A stretch of DNA of 6,788 nucleotides. It comes from Candidatus Methanoperedentaceae archaeon (GTDB lineage: Archaea; Halobacteriota; Methanosarcinia; Methanosarcinales; Methanoperedenaceae). Shown one piece after another: positions 1 to 5,604 of this stretch; within the stretch, counting starts at the first letter, position 1; the number at the start of each line of letters is the position of its first letter. The stretch is taken from contig DAHXMQ010000305.1 of the NCBI GenBank assembly GCA_027371625.1, positions 1-6,788 on the forward strand. The letters run 5' to 3'. The notes beneath the pieces were generated by a model. The model was not told the origin of the DNA and did not search any database. It was given only the letters and a program-made list of their open reading frames with translations. A program made the position numbers and the translations under genes.

Positions 1-50
1 CTGCGCTGCCATTTTTCCTCTATTTCATGGGGGTTGTATCTATCTTTCAC
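1..50 (-). CDS. leuS: leucyl-tRNA synthetase, N-terminal fragment (runs off left edge)
   Basis: The minus-strand reading from a GTG at 50-48 gives MKDRYNPHEIEEKWQR before the window ends. The YNP-x-EIEEKWQ pattern is the typical extreme N-terminus of archaeal and bacterial leucyl-tRNA synthetases, the cytoplasmic enzymes that charge tRNA-Leu. Only 16 codons and two bases are present, so no catalytic motif (HIGH, KMSKS, editing domain) can be checked. A second in-frame GTG at 62-60 would add four residues (MHQH). An in-frame TAG at 68-66 closes the frame upstream, so the start must be one of these two. I favour 50 because it places YNP at the usual distance from the start. It follows the DUF2298 gene by 31 nt on the same strand and probably shares its transcript. 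The family call rests on a short but characteristic match. Confidence 0.8.
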   Translation of the reverse strand, partial: MKDRYNPHEIEEKWQR

Positions 51-81
51 GTGCTGATGCACAACCTAATAGTAAAAAGCT

Positions 82-2175
82 TTAACGGTCTGGGTTGAAT
101 TTGTAAATCATCACGTCCCCGTATTCAAATACCTTTTCAAACCTCTCGGGATGAGACTCGAACAACCTCGGGCTGCCGTACCTTTTAGCCTCAGCCTCGC
201 CAAAATAGATATAGGACACGTTGTATTTCCGCAAAAGCGAACTTACCTCGTCTATATTTGACGATGTGTACATCGTGTTAACATCCGACCAGCGAACGTC
301 CATATCATATCGCTGTGGATACCTCCAGTCAAGCTCATGCCAGTACCAGCCCATCACAGTCGGAAGCCCTGTAAACGTGGTGATGTATGTATTCCAGCTA
401 TACAATTCCCCCGGCGCCTGTAAAACCACAGGCTGTCCTGTTATATTCCTGAACCACAGTATTGCCATGTATTCCTGCGGATGCTGAGCTTTCACATAAG
501 CCTCGCCGTCGAGATTAGGTTCCCCTTTAAAGCCGCCCGATTTTCCTATTGTCGCAAATACAGGATATACGGAAACCATCAGAATCAGGAGCACTGCTAC
601 GAGACCCCATGTCTTTTTCAATGAAAAGGAAGCCCTGAACTGGAATACAATAGCTCCTGCTGAGACCCCCCATAAGACCCAGTTCGCCACATACATTTTG
701 AATACCGTATTCATACGGAAATAGGATGGCATAGCACTTCCAAGCGCATCCTGGATGTAAAAAAGCTCGCAAAATAAGGATAGAAGAGCACCTGTCATAA
801 TCAGGATAAGCACAAAAGTCTGATCCTTATCCTGTTCCTTTATTATCGAAAGGATACACAGAAGAAGTATTGGAATAAGCAAAATCAGCAGTTCGAACTT
901 TAATAATATAGCGAGGATGGAAAGAAGAATCAGAGTTATTAAAAAATACACGGATTTTAAGCTGGATTTTTTGGATTTTAATATAACAAACCTGTATATC
1001 AGGTAAAGGAATAATCCATAAATAGCGATATAAAAGATCAGCGATGTTCTTTCAGAAGTGATGATAGAAACAGTTCTATCGAGCTTATAGGAATTATGGT
1101 ACGGTAGATATGGGATGTAACTTAAGACCAAGACTGCAACTATTGCAAAAGTTGATTTTAAAACCTCCTTTTTAGAGCCTGAAAAATCTTTTAAAAACTG
1201 AAAAGTCATGACAATAATTGCAAGGAACAGGTAAACCGGGTAATCCCAGGTATTCAGTGGATACAGGAAGCCGATGGAAAGCCCAAGAACGAAAATGGAA
1301 CTCCAATTCACCCTTGATCTCATTATATCCAATAAAAGAAGCAAAATAAGAAGCTGGAAGGTAATCGATATCATATGGGCATGGACATCGCCCTGAAGAA
1401 AGCTGAAAAAAGGGAATTCGTTGATGGTATTTGGTATCACCCTCGAACTTGCCCAGTAATCGAATGACAGAATGTTTGTGCCTTTCCAGAGCATATAAAG
1501 CAACTGTAAAAAACCCACGAGGTTTCCTGCAATCGCCACAAAAAAGGCTGTGATAATCCCGTACTTTATTCTCCCGGTAAGACTGTATCCAATACCCAAA
1601 GCCGTGGTAAAAGCAAGGGCAAAAAATGAGGCAGTGGCGAGGTTAAATGCAACCGAAGGTAAGATTGATGAGATTTTTATCAGATTTGCAACAATCAGGT
1701 AACCAAAATAATAATACTGGATAACAGTACCCGACATCCATGGGTCAACAGGCGGGAATGTCCTTGTCCGAAGAAGACTGTTTATGAATGTCATATCCAT
1801 AAACTTCTCACCGCCTGTCCAGTAGATATCAGGACTGTATGCGCGGATAATCGCAAAAGCCACAAAAGCACCAGCAAACAGGAGTTCAAAATATACGATA
1901 TATTTTTTATCGAAAGCAGGCTTTCCTTTTATAAAATAGATTACAAGCGAGCAGGCTCCTATAATTCCTAACGAGAGCAAAATCGAAAAATAAGAATAAC
2001 CTGCAAAAACAGAAATAATCCAGCTTATGTATGTAAGGAGCAGCAACCCGAGGGGCTTTGAAATTGAATATCCGTTATCCTTCAAATTACGGGAGATGTG
2101 CGAGGCAATCGGTAGCGAAGCGAAGCCAATTATTTCTAAAACCAGCCACCAGACCGCGATGTCTATTAATCCCAT
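82..2175 (-). CDS. DUF2298 / Chlor_Arch_YYY family multi-pass membrane protein, probable GT-C-type glycosyltransferase
   Basis: This is a 697-residue, very hydrophobic protein with about a dozen or more predicted membrane helices. A soluble C-terminal portion (about residues 560-697) ends in sequence such as NVSYIYFGEAEAKRYG. The triple-tyrosine signature QYYYFGYL (tyrosines 154-156) names the Chlor_Arch_YYY family (DUF2298), found mainly in methanogens and Chloroflexi. Other marks are an acidic loop GEKFMD (122-127) after an early helix, GDVHAH (262-267) and NTWDYP (308-313). The early acidic extracytoplasmic loop, multi-helix core and soluble tail resemble GT-C enzymes such as PMT and oligosaccharyltransferases, which use polyprenyl-phosphate sugars. 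Enzymatic function is therefore inferred, not shown. The ATG at 2175 lies inside the 3' end of the upstream glycosyltransferase gene (10-nt overlap), which suggests translational coupling. No strong Shine-Dalgarno is visible. The gene looks intact. Confidence 0.88.
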   Translation of the reverse strand: MGLIDIAVWWLVLEIIGFASLPIASHISRNLKDNGYSISKPLGLLLLTYISWIISVFAGYSYFSILLSLGIIGACSLVIYFIKGKPAFDKKYIVYFELLFAGAFVAFAIIRAYSPDIYWTGGEKFMDMTFINSLLRTRTFPPVDPWMSGTVIQYYYFGYLIVANLIKISSILPSVAFNLATASFFALAFTTALGIGYSLTGRIKYGIITAFFVAIAGNLVGFLQLLYMLWKGTNILSFDYWASSRVIPNTINEFPFFSFLQGDVHAHMISITFQLLILLLLLDIMRSRVNWSSIFVLGLSIGFLYPLNTWDYPVYLFLAIIVMTFQFLKDFSGSKKEVLKSTFAIVAVLVLSYIPYLPYHNSYKLDRTVSIITSERTSLIFYIAIYGLFLYLIYRFVILKSKKSSLKSVYFLITLILLSILAILLKFELLILLIPILLLCILSIIKEQDKDQTFVLILIMTGALLSLFCELFYIQDALGSAMPSYFRMNTVFKMYVANWVLWGVSAGAIVFQFRASFSLKKTWGLVAVLLILMVSVYPVFATIGKSGGFKGEPNLDGEAYVKAQHPQEYMAILWFRNITGQPVVLQAPGELYSWNTYITTFTGLPTVMGWYWHELDWRYPQRYDMDVRWSDVNTMYTSSNIDEVSSLLRKYNVSYIYFGEAEAKRYGSPRLFESHPERFEKVFEYGDVMIYKFNPDR

Positions 2176-2870
2176 AGGAATTCATACCATAACCTGAATA
2201 TCGAAGACCCCATTCCGAAGACATCTTTTATTAGATTGACCTTGGTAGCGCCGCCGTGCTTCCATTCTACAGGGAACTCTTTTATCCGGTATCCTGCGCG
2301 CTGTGCCCTTACGAGTAATTCGGTGTCCCAGAACCAGTGGGTATCTTTAACATCGCCCATAATCGCAAAAAGGGATTCACGTTTGAAGGATTTGAACCCA
2401 CACTGGTGGTCATACAGTTTTGAACCAAGCATAAGGCGTGTAAGAAAATTAAAACCTCTGCTTGCAAGCTCCCTTTTAAGCGGTCGTTTAACATCGCTCG
2501 CAGGAAGCAGGCGCGAGCCGGTTGCAAAGTCATAACCATTGCGAATTGCCTGAATAAGCTCTTTTAAATGTTTCATATCCGTGGCAAGGTCAACATCAAT
2601 ATCGCAAAGTATCTCTCCCCTTGATGCCTGGATGGCACGGTTCAGCGCGCGTCCCCTCCCAAGCCGCTCATCAGAATGCAGGTGCACCACAAAAGCATAT
2701 TTTTTCGCAAGAACTGCACAGATTCTGTCTGTGCCGTCCTTGCTGCCATCCTCAGCGATTATGATTTCGAACGACGGTGTGATTTCACAGAGGGCTACAG
2801 CCGTCCTTTCAACTGTGCTTTCTATACGCGATGCCTCATTATAAGCCGGCAGGATAATCGAAACTTCCAC
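2166..2870 (-). CDS. family 2 glycosyltransferase, dolichyl-phosphate hexose synthase-like
   Basis: A 234-aa GT-A-fold glycosyltransferase. Visible motifs are the N-terminal VSIILPAYNEASRI, EDGSKDGT (40-47), the DxD-type metal/nucleotide site DIDVD (90-94), GSR (118-120), DHQCGFK (154-160) and WFWDTEL (179-185), which carries the likely catalytic-loop acid. These match ALG5/DPM1-like enzymes, which move a sugar from a nucleotide donor to dolichyl phosphate on the cytoplasmic face. There is no C-terminal membrane anchor, so it would associate peripherally. The start is GTG (2870-2868), chosen because it places the conserved VSIILPAYNE at residue 3. A weak AGAGG lies about 10 nt upstream. The stop overlaps the start of the DUF2298 gene by 10 nt, so the product probably supplies a lipid-linked sugar to that membrane protein. 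Sugar specificity cannot be told from sequence. Confidence 0.9.
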   Translation of the reverse strand: MEVSIILPAYNEASRIESTVERTAVALCEITPSFEIIIAEDGSKDGTDRICAVLAKKYAFVVHLHSDERLGRGRALNRAIQASRGEILCDIDVDLATDMKHLKELIQAIRNGYDFATGSRLLPASDVKRPLKRELASRGFNFLTRLMLGSKLYDHQCGFKSFKRESLFAIMGDVKDTHWFWDTELLVRAQRAGYRIKEFPVEWKHGGATKVNLIKDVFGMGSSIFRLWYEFLWD

Positions 2871-2897
2871 TGTTTTGACGCCTCTTAGCGGTACGTC

Positions 2898-3056
2898 TTA
2901 TTTCATCCCATACACATTCTTTTTTCGCCTTTCGATGGTATCCTTTAATCTCTCACGGTCACTAAAAGGCGGTTTCACTTCAGGAAGCTTCTTTTCTTTT
3001 CTTGCAGGAGGCTTGCGTTTTCTGCTCTCCCATACGTTATCATATACATCGGACAT
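2898..3056 (-). CDS. small basic hypothetical protein (52 aa)
   Basis: I do not recognise a family. The product starts MSDVYDNVWESRKRKPPARK and is rich in Lys, Arg, Glu and Pro. It has no membrane segment and no cysteine, so it is probably soluble and partly disordered with a short C-terminal helix (SDRERLKDTIERRKK). The ATG at 3056 is preferred over an in-frame ATG at 3095 because a good archaeal Shine-Dalgarno GGTGA (3065-3061) sits 4 nt before it, whereas 3095 has none. A possible TATA-like CATATACC lies at about 3112-3105, giving a short leader. It ends 27 nt before the glycosyltransferase GTG, so it looks like the first gene of that operon. The signal is translational context rather than homology. 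It could be a spurious frame, but the ribosome site argues for a real gene. Confidence 0.6.
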   Translation of the reverse strand: MSDVYDNVWESRKRKPPARKEKKLPEVKPPFSDRERLKDTIERRKKNVYGMK

Positions 3057-3060
3057 TTTT

Positions 3061-3065
3061 TCACC
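3061..3065 (-). promoter_or_regulatory. Shine-Dalgarno GGTGA deciding the start at 3056
   Basis: Read on the minus strand, GGTGA followed by four A residues precedes the ATG at 3056. GGTGA is a standard complement of the archaeal 16S 3' end, and it selects the 52-aa over the 65-aa version of this small gene. Confidence 0.6.
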
Positions 3066-3152
3066 TTTTTGTTGTGGGCACTTAATTTCTTTCATTCTTA
3101 ATTAAGGTATATGTATTGTTTTCTATCGTTCAAAAATCCCGATGAAATAAAC

Positions 3153-3899
3153 TCACGAAGGGATGCTCTGGACAACACTATTTTTCAATACCCCTATCTT
3201 CTCTATCTCTATCTCCACCTCGTCCCCGATTACAAGCTCACCCACCCCGGGTGGTGTGCCAGTAGCAACAATATCACCAGGCTCAAGGGTCATTATACCT
3301 GAGATGAACTCAATCAGACTTGGAACATCGAAAATCAGGTTGGAAGTACTGGAGTCCTGCCTCATCTCTCCGTTCACCCTTGTTCTAATACGAAGGTCGC
3401 TGACATCAAGTGCCGCCTCGGCGATATAAGGGCCAACTGGCGCAAACGTATCAAAACCTTTGGCTCTTGTCCACTGGATATCCTCCTTCTGCAAATCCCT
3501 TGCAGTCACGTCATTGAAACAGGTATATCCCATTATCACGCTATCGGCATCTGCTGCATGGATGTTCCTGCATCGCCTGCCGATTATCACAGCAAGCTCC
3601 GCTTCGTAGTCCATGTGCTTTGTTTTATCAGGATAAACAATATTCCCAAGATGACCTATGACAGATGACGGAGGTTTTAAAAACAGCAATGGTTTCTCGG
3701 GTATCGGCATGCCCAGTTCCTTGGCATGGTCGCTGTAGTTAAGTCCCACGCAGATTATCTTGCTTGGCTGCGCTGGCGGCAGAGGCTCCAGCTCCGAGAG
3801 CAAAAACGTATCGCAGTACAGCCCTCTGTCAACAATAACCCGATCATCTTCGATTTTGCCGTAGAAAATCTTGCCTTCGTTTTTGAATCTTCCAATCAT
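3153..3899 (-). CDS. fumarylacetoacetate hydrolase (FAH) family protein
   Basis: A 248-aa soluble protein of the FAH fold, full length for the short single-domain members (FAHD1, YcgM and HpaG-type). The region around 47-80 (KIICVGLNYSDHAKELG, then EKPLLFLKPPSSVIG) is the family's typical entry. The metal site is visible: DYEAELAVIIG (97-107) gives Glu99 and Glu101, and NDVTARD (129-135) gives Asp130. Lys147 in KGFDTFAPVGP is the conserved active-site lysine, and VATGTPPGVG (211-220) is the signature near the C-terminus. Members cleave or decarboxylate acylpyruvates and oxaloacetate, or isomerise hydroxy-dienedioates. The substrate here is unknown, since no aromatic-catabolism genes are near. 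The ATG at 3899 is the only possible start, because an in-frame TAA lies three codons upstream. It is preceded by a weak GAAGAT. The gene is divergent from the DUF5371-like gene. Confidence 0.9.
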   Translation of the reverse strand: MIGRFKNEGKIFYGKIEDDRVIVDRGLYCDTFLLSELEPLPPAQPSKIICVGLNYSDHAKELGMPIPEKPLLFLKPPSSVIGHLGNIVYPDKTKHMDYEAELAVIIGRRCRNIHAADADSVIMGYTCFNDVTARDLQKEDIQWTRAKGFDTFAPVGPYIAEAALDVSDLRIRTRVNGEMRQDSSTSNLIFDVPSLIEFISGIMTLEPGDIVATGTPPGVGELVIGDEVEIEIEKIGVLKNSVVQSIPS

Positions 3900-3961
3900 A
3901 TCTTCTTAACTGCCATGTAATAACTGGCTTTACCTATTAACATTATGATTGAAGCGATAAT

Positions 3962-3974
3962 CGAAAGGTTTATA
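3962..3974 (+). promoter_or_regulatory. archaeal BRE/TATA promoter for the 4036 gene
   Basis: CGAAAGGTTTATA is a textbook BRE (purine-rich CGAAA) plus TATA box (TTTATA). Transcription should start about 25 nt downstream, near 3997-4000, giving a leader of about 36-39 nt that carries the Shine-Dalgarno at 4021. It lies in the 136-nt divergent region shared with the FAH gene. The FAH promoter on the other strand is much less clear: a TTAATAG-like element around 3935-3941 is possible. Confidence 0.65.
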
Positions 3975-4002
3975 CATTATTAGTATAATTATCATAAGTA
4001 TG

Positions 4003-4025
4003 GTATGTTTACTGGCATACGGAGG
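4003..4025 (+). promoter_or_regulatory. 5' leader hairpin abutting a strong Shine-Dalgarno (GGAGG)
   Basis: GTATGT (4003-4008) can pair with GCATAC (4015-4020), as five Watson-Crick pairs and one G-U, around a six-base loop. This stem ends directly against GGAGG at 4021-4025, which is 10 nt before the ATG at 4036. GTATG is also present in tandem just upstream (3998-4002). The Shine-Dalgarno is convincing. The hairpin is short and its regulatory meaning is speculative. Confidence 0.45.
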
Positions 4026-4035
4026 TATAAACGAA

Positions 4036-4176
4036 ATGAAGATAGTCCATGTCCAGTCTGTACTTCCACAGGAAGATGTAATCGCACTTAAGGCAAAATC
4101 GGGCGAGTCCTCCGTTAAAGAAGCCATTTCAAAGGCAGTATATCATTATCTGAAATGCGATGATGAGAAAGAGTAG
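4036..4176 (+). CDS. DUF5371-like small archaeal protein (46 aa)
   Basis: The product begins MKIVHVQSVLPQEDVIAL and ends with a helix (SSVKEAISKAVYHYLKCDDEKE). The layout is a short beta strand, a Pro-Glu-Asp turn into a helix, a Gly-Glu-Ser-Ser turn and a second helix. It resembles the small DUF5371 family known from Methanosarcinales, from memory of the family's KIVH-Q-VLP and KDA-SKAVYHYL pattern. The strand-helix-helix layout is also reminiscent of ribbon-helix-helix regulators, but DNA binding is only a guess. The start is well supported: a good BRE/TATA at 3962-3974 and GGAGG 10 nt before the ATG. The stop is 1 nt before the next gene's ATG at 4178, so the two are almost certainly co-transcribed and coupled. 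Confidence 0.8.
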   Translation: MKIVHVQSVLPQEDVIALKAKSGESSVKEAISKAVYHYLKCDDEKE

Positions 4177-4177
4177 T

Positions 4178-4438
4178 ATGAAGGCAATTCGATATATCAC
4201 ATCTGTTCAGATTCAAAACCAACAGGCAAAGGATATCAATATCTCCCTTGGTTTTGAGAAAGATGGAGCGATGAGGCTGTGCTTTCAGGACACTGCCGAA
4301 CTTGGACAGGATTCGAATTACATTAACGAGACCTCTTTCCCAAACAGCGGATTAATATCCTATGGGAAATACTCGATGTGGCTTTCCATGTTCGGAAGGC
4401 ATGTAAGGCAATTTTTTGACGATGATGAAATCGGATAG
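4178..4438 (+). CDS. hypothetical protein (86 aa), second gene of the DUF5371-like operon
   Basis: I do not recognise this protein. From the ATG at 4178 it starts MKAIRYITSVQIQNQQAKDI and has alternating hydrophobic and polar stretches suggestive of beta strands (RYITSVQIQ, INISLGFE, AMRLCFQDT). An amphipathic aromatic segment (YSMWLSMFGRHVRQFF) follows, and the C-terminus is acidic (DDDEIG). There is no signal peptide, no membrane helix and only one cysteine. ATGs at 4160 and 4163 in the same frame would overlap the previous gene by up to 17 nt and lack a ribosome site. I prefer 4178 because the end of the previous gene supplies a purine-rich GAGAAAGAG just upstream and stop and start are 1 nt apart. 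Coupling to the DUF5371-like peptide suggests a shared role. Confidence 0.65.
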   Translation: MKAIRYITSVQIQNQQAKDINISLGFEKDGAMRLCFQDTAELGQDSNYINETSFPNSGLISYGKYSMWLSMFGRHVRQFFDDDEIG

Positions 4439-4448
4439 GATGCCATAA

Positions 4449-4498
4449 GGGGGGATTGGTCATCCCCCCCCCCACCTCAATTATGTACACATTTTTTT
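4449..4498 (+). terminator. GC-rich hairpin followed downstream by a T-run
   Basis: GGGGGGAT (4449-4456) pairs perfectly with ATCCCCCC (4462-4469) around the loop TGGTC. It begins 10 nt after the stop of the 86-aa gene. The C tract continues to 4473 (10 C in all), and a run of seven T lies at 4492-4498. A strong stem plus a nearby T-run suits 3' end formation of the upstream operon. The T-run is 22 nt past the stem, so this is not a canonical bacterial terminator. Archaeal termination depends mainly on the T-run, which would then do most of the work. Confidence 0.5.
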
Positions 4499-4502
4499 CG
4501 CA

Positions 4503-4513
4503 AAAGATTTTAT
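4503..4513 (+). promoter_or_regulatory. candidate TATA region of purE, leaderless spacing
   Basis: An A-rich stretch leads into GATTTTAT, centred about 27 nt before the purE ATG at 4537. In archaea this spacing puts transcription start at or near the start codon. No Shine-Dalgarno is visible before purE, which fits a leaderless mRNA. The TATA match is imperfect. Confidence 0.4.
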
Positions 4514-4536
4514 GGAACAACCGACTTTTATGAGCT

Positions 4537-4920
4537 ATGGCAACAGTAGCAATATTGATAGGTTCAGAATCCGATAGGGATATCGCAGAGCGTGCTGCAA
4601 ACGTGCTGGACAGCAGAGGTGTGGATTACGAAGTACGTATTCTTTCAGCCCACAGGAACCCGGCGGAATTAGAGGAATACATACGAAAAAGTGATGCAGA
4701 GGTCTTTATAGCGATTGCTGGATTATCCGCAGCCCTTCCAGGCGCTATTGCATCCCGCACGAAAAAACCTGTTATCGGCGTACCTGTAAGTTCAAAACTC
4801 GGGGGAATGGATGCCCTTTTATCCATAGTACAGATGCCAAAGGGCGTGCCTGTGGCGTGCGTGGGAATCGACAACGGCGAAAATGCTGCACACCTTGCCC
4901 TTCGAATACTCGGGATGTGA
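4537..4920 (+). CDS. purE: PurE-type phosphoribosylaminoimidazole carboxylase/mutase, short variant
   Basis: A 127-aa purine-biosynthesis enzyme that forms the imidazole C4 carboxylate (CAIR). Recognisable PurE motifs are GSESD (9-13, phosphate binding), SAHRNP (37-42) with the catalytic-loop histidine His39, AGLSAALPG (61-69), PVIGVPV (78-84), [14 protein letters not shown] (94-107) and [12 protein letters not shown] at the end. Two departures from class I stand out. The second active-site histidine, usually AAHLPG, is replaced by alanine (Ala67). The protein also stops straight after the NAAxLAxxIL helix, without the roughly 30-residue C-terminal helix of 155-165 aa relatives. It is not class II, which has AGRSN. 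No purK is adjacent. Many methanogens appear to lack PurK, so direct CO2 use or an unlinked PurK are both possible. The start is supported by the conserved [10 protein letters not shown] beginning at residue 4. Expression appears leaderless. Confidence 0.88.
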   Translation: MATVAILIGSESDRDIAERAANVLDSRGVDYEVRILSAHRNPAELEEYIRKSDAEVFIAIAGLSAALPGAIASRTKKPVIGVPVSSKLGGMDALLSIVQMPKGVPVACVGIDNGENAAHLALRILGM

Positions 4921-4930
4921 TTTTGCTAAT

Positions 4931-4944
4931 CGTATTTAAATACG
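4931..4944. repeat. perfect 14-bp palindrome between convergent genes
   Basis: CGTATTTAAATACG is its own reverse complement and lies in the 30-bp gap between the purE stop (4920) and the 47-aa zinc-ribbon gene stop (4951). As RNA it would allow only a short stem without a proper loop, so it is a weak terminator. As DNA it could be a dimeric protein-binding site, or chance in AT-rich sequence. Confidence 0.5.
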
Positions 4945-4950
4945 GGGTAT

Positions 4951-5094
4951 TCACCCTTCTGCGCTGTACGTCAGACCGCATTCGGGACAGGAATAGGTTA
5001 TAATATCCCTTCCCCTTTCACTTTTCTTAACAACTGAGCGCATCCAGCTTCCGCAGGTCGGACATTTCTGGTCTGAGAGTGCCCTGTTTTTCAT
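4951..5094 (-). CDS. small double-CxxC zinc-ribbon protein (47 aa)
   Basis: Translated from the ATG at 5094-5092, the product has CPTCGSW (11-17) and CPECGLTY (36-43), two CxxCG knuckles 21 residues apart with basic residues between (VVKKSERGR). This is the layout of a rubredoxin-like zinc ribbon using four cysteines and filling the whole protein. Such minimal ribbons occur in archaeal transcription or translation factors and in many uncharacterised peptides. Nothing here fixes the partner. Its ATG shares the A of the upstream gene's TAA stop (TAATG), a hallmark of coupled translation, and it is the last gene of the operon that starts with the DUF1786 gene. Being so short, it is easy to miss in annotation. 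The cysteine pattern and the TAATG junction make it very likely real. Confidence 0.8.
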   Translation of the reverse strand: MKNRALSDQKCPTCGSWMRSVVKKSERGRDIITYSCPECGLTYSAEG

Positions 5095-5603
5095 TAATTA
5101 CCACCCAGAGGTAACCCGCACCTGCTGCAAAAGTTTGCCGATGCAGGATTTTTAAAGCCACATGAGCATTCTTTTTCTTTGAAAATGTTTTCAAAAAATT
5201 CTGATAGCAAATCCGTGTTCTTATAAAAGATATTCCACAGGTAATAAACAGGAACTATCGCTACTACAAAGAAGATAATTGAATATAAGCCTGCGGGAAA
5301 ATACGATGCGAAGGGAGAAAAGGCTCCGTAAATGGTGAGTACAACAAGTAAAACCACGAACCAAGACACAATCGACTGAGCCTGGGGATATTGCGGCAAT
5401 GAAATCCCAAGCTGCCGGTTGAATTCCTTCATGAATCTTAGTAAAACAACAACAACGGCAAGAGAAAGCGCAATATCGACAATCAAATAAGTATCCTCGG
5501 TTCTCAGCATCACAGATGCAGCTATTCTTATGAGGGCAATCAATACAAGGGCGAATATCGCCCGAATCACCGGTCTAATTAACTCTTTTTTCATAGCTTC
5601 CAT
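5094..5603 (-). CDS. four-TM membrane protein with C-terminal zinc ribbon (169 aa)
   Basis: Membrane segments lie at about residues 12-32, 38-57, 77-94 and 104-127. A cytoplasmic-looking acidic and aromatic linker follows, and then a zinc ribbon CSCG (146-149) with FCSRCG (158-163), so the ligands are Cys146, Cys148, Cys159 and Cys162. The first pair is spaced CxC, unlike the usual CxxC of zinc-ribbon tails. I do not recognise a named family. Similar 'membrane plus zinc-ribbon' proteins are common and uncharacterised in archaea. The ATG at 5603 is 1 nt after the DUF1786 stop. A second in-frame ATG at 5594 is preceded by GGAAGC, so the true start could be either. The longer in-frame start at 5645 would overlap the DUF1786 gene by 41 nt and is unlikely. 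The gene is translationally coupled to the downstream 47-aa gene. Confidence 0.75.
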   Translation of the reverse strand: MEAMKKELIRPVIRAIFALVLIALIRIAASVMLRTEDTYLIVDIALSLAVVVVLLRFMKEFNRQLGISLPQYPQAQSIVSWFVVLLVVLTIYGAFSPFASYFPAGLYSIIFFVVAIVPVYYLWNIFYKNTDLLSEFFENIFKEKECSCGFKNPASANFCSRCGLPLGGN

Positions 5604-5604
5604 T

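Noticed and set aside
2236..2888. Several plus-strand open frames opposite the glycosyltransferase
   Set aside because: They are antisense shadows of a clearly conserved gene, with compositionally odd Ser/Arg-rich translations and no initiation signals.
3057..3095. Upstream ATG of the small basic protein (65-aa version)
   Set aside because: There is no ribosome-binding site at 3095, while GGTGA sits 4 nt before the ATG at 3056. The extra residues are themselves encoded by the leader carrying that site.
3097..3106. 10-bp palindrome CTTAATTAAG upstream of the small basic protein
   Set aside because: It is short and AT-rich, so it is easily expected by chance, and it does not sit in a clear operator position.
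3930..4127. 65-codon minus-strand open frame over the divergent promoter and the DUF5371-like gene
   Set aside because: It is antisense to a gene with a good promoter and Shine-Dalgarno, and its product shows no recognisable pattern.
4160..4177. Longer start of the 86-aa unknown protein (92 aa from 4160)
   Set aside because: It overlaps the previous gene by 17 nt and lacks a Shine-Dalgarno. The ATG at 4178 sits 1 nt after the upstream stop.
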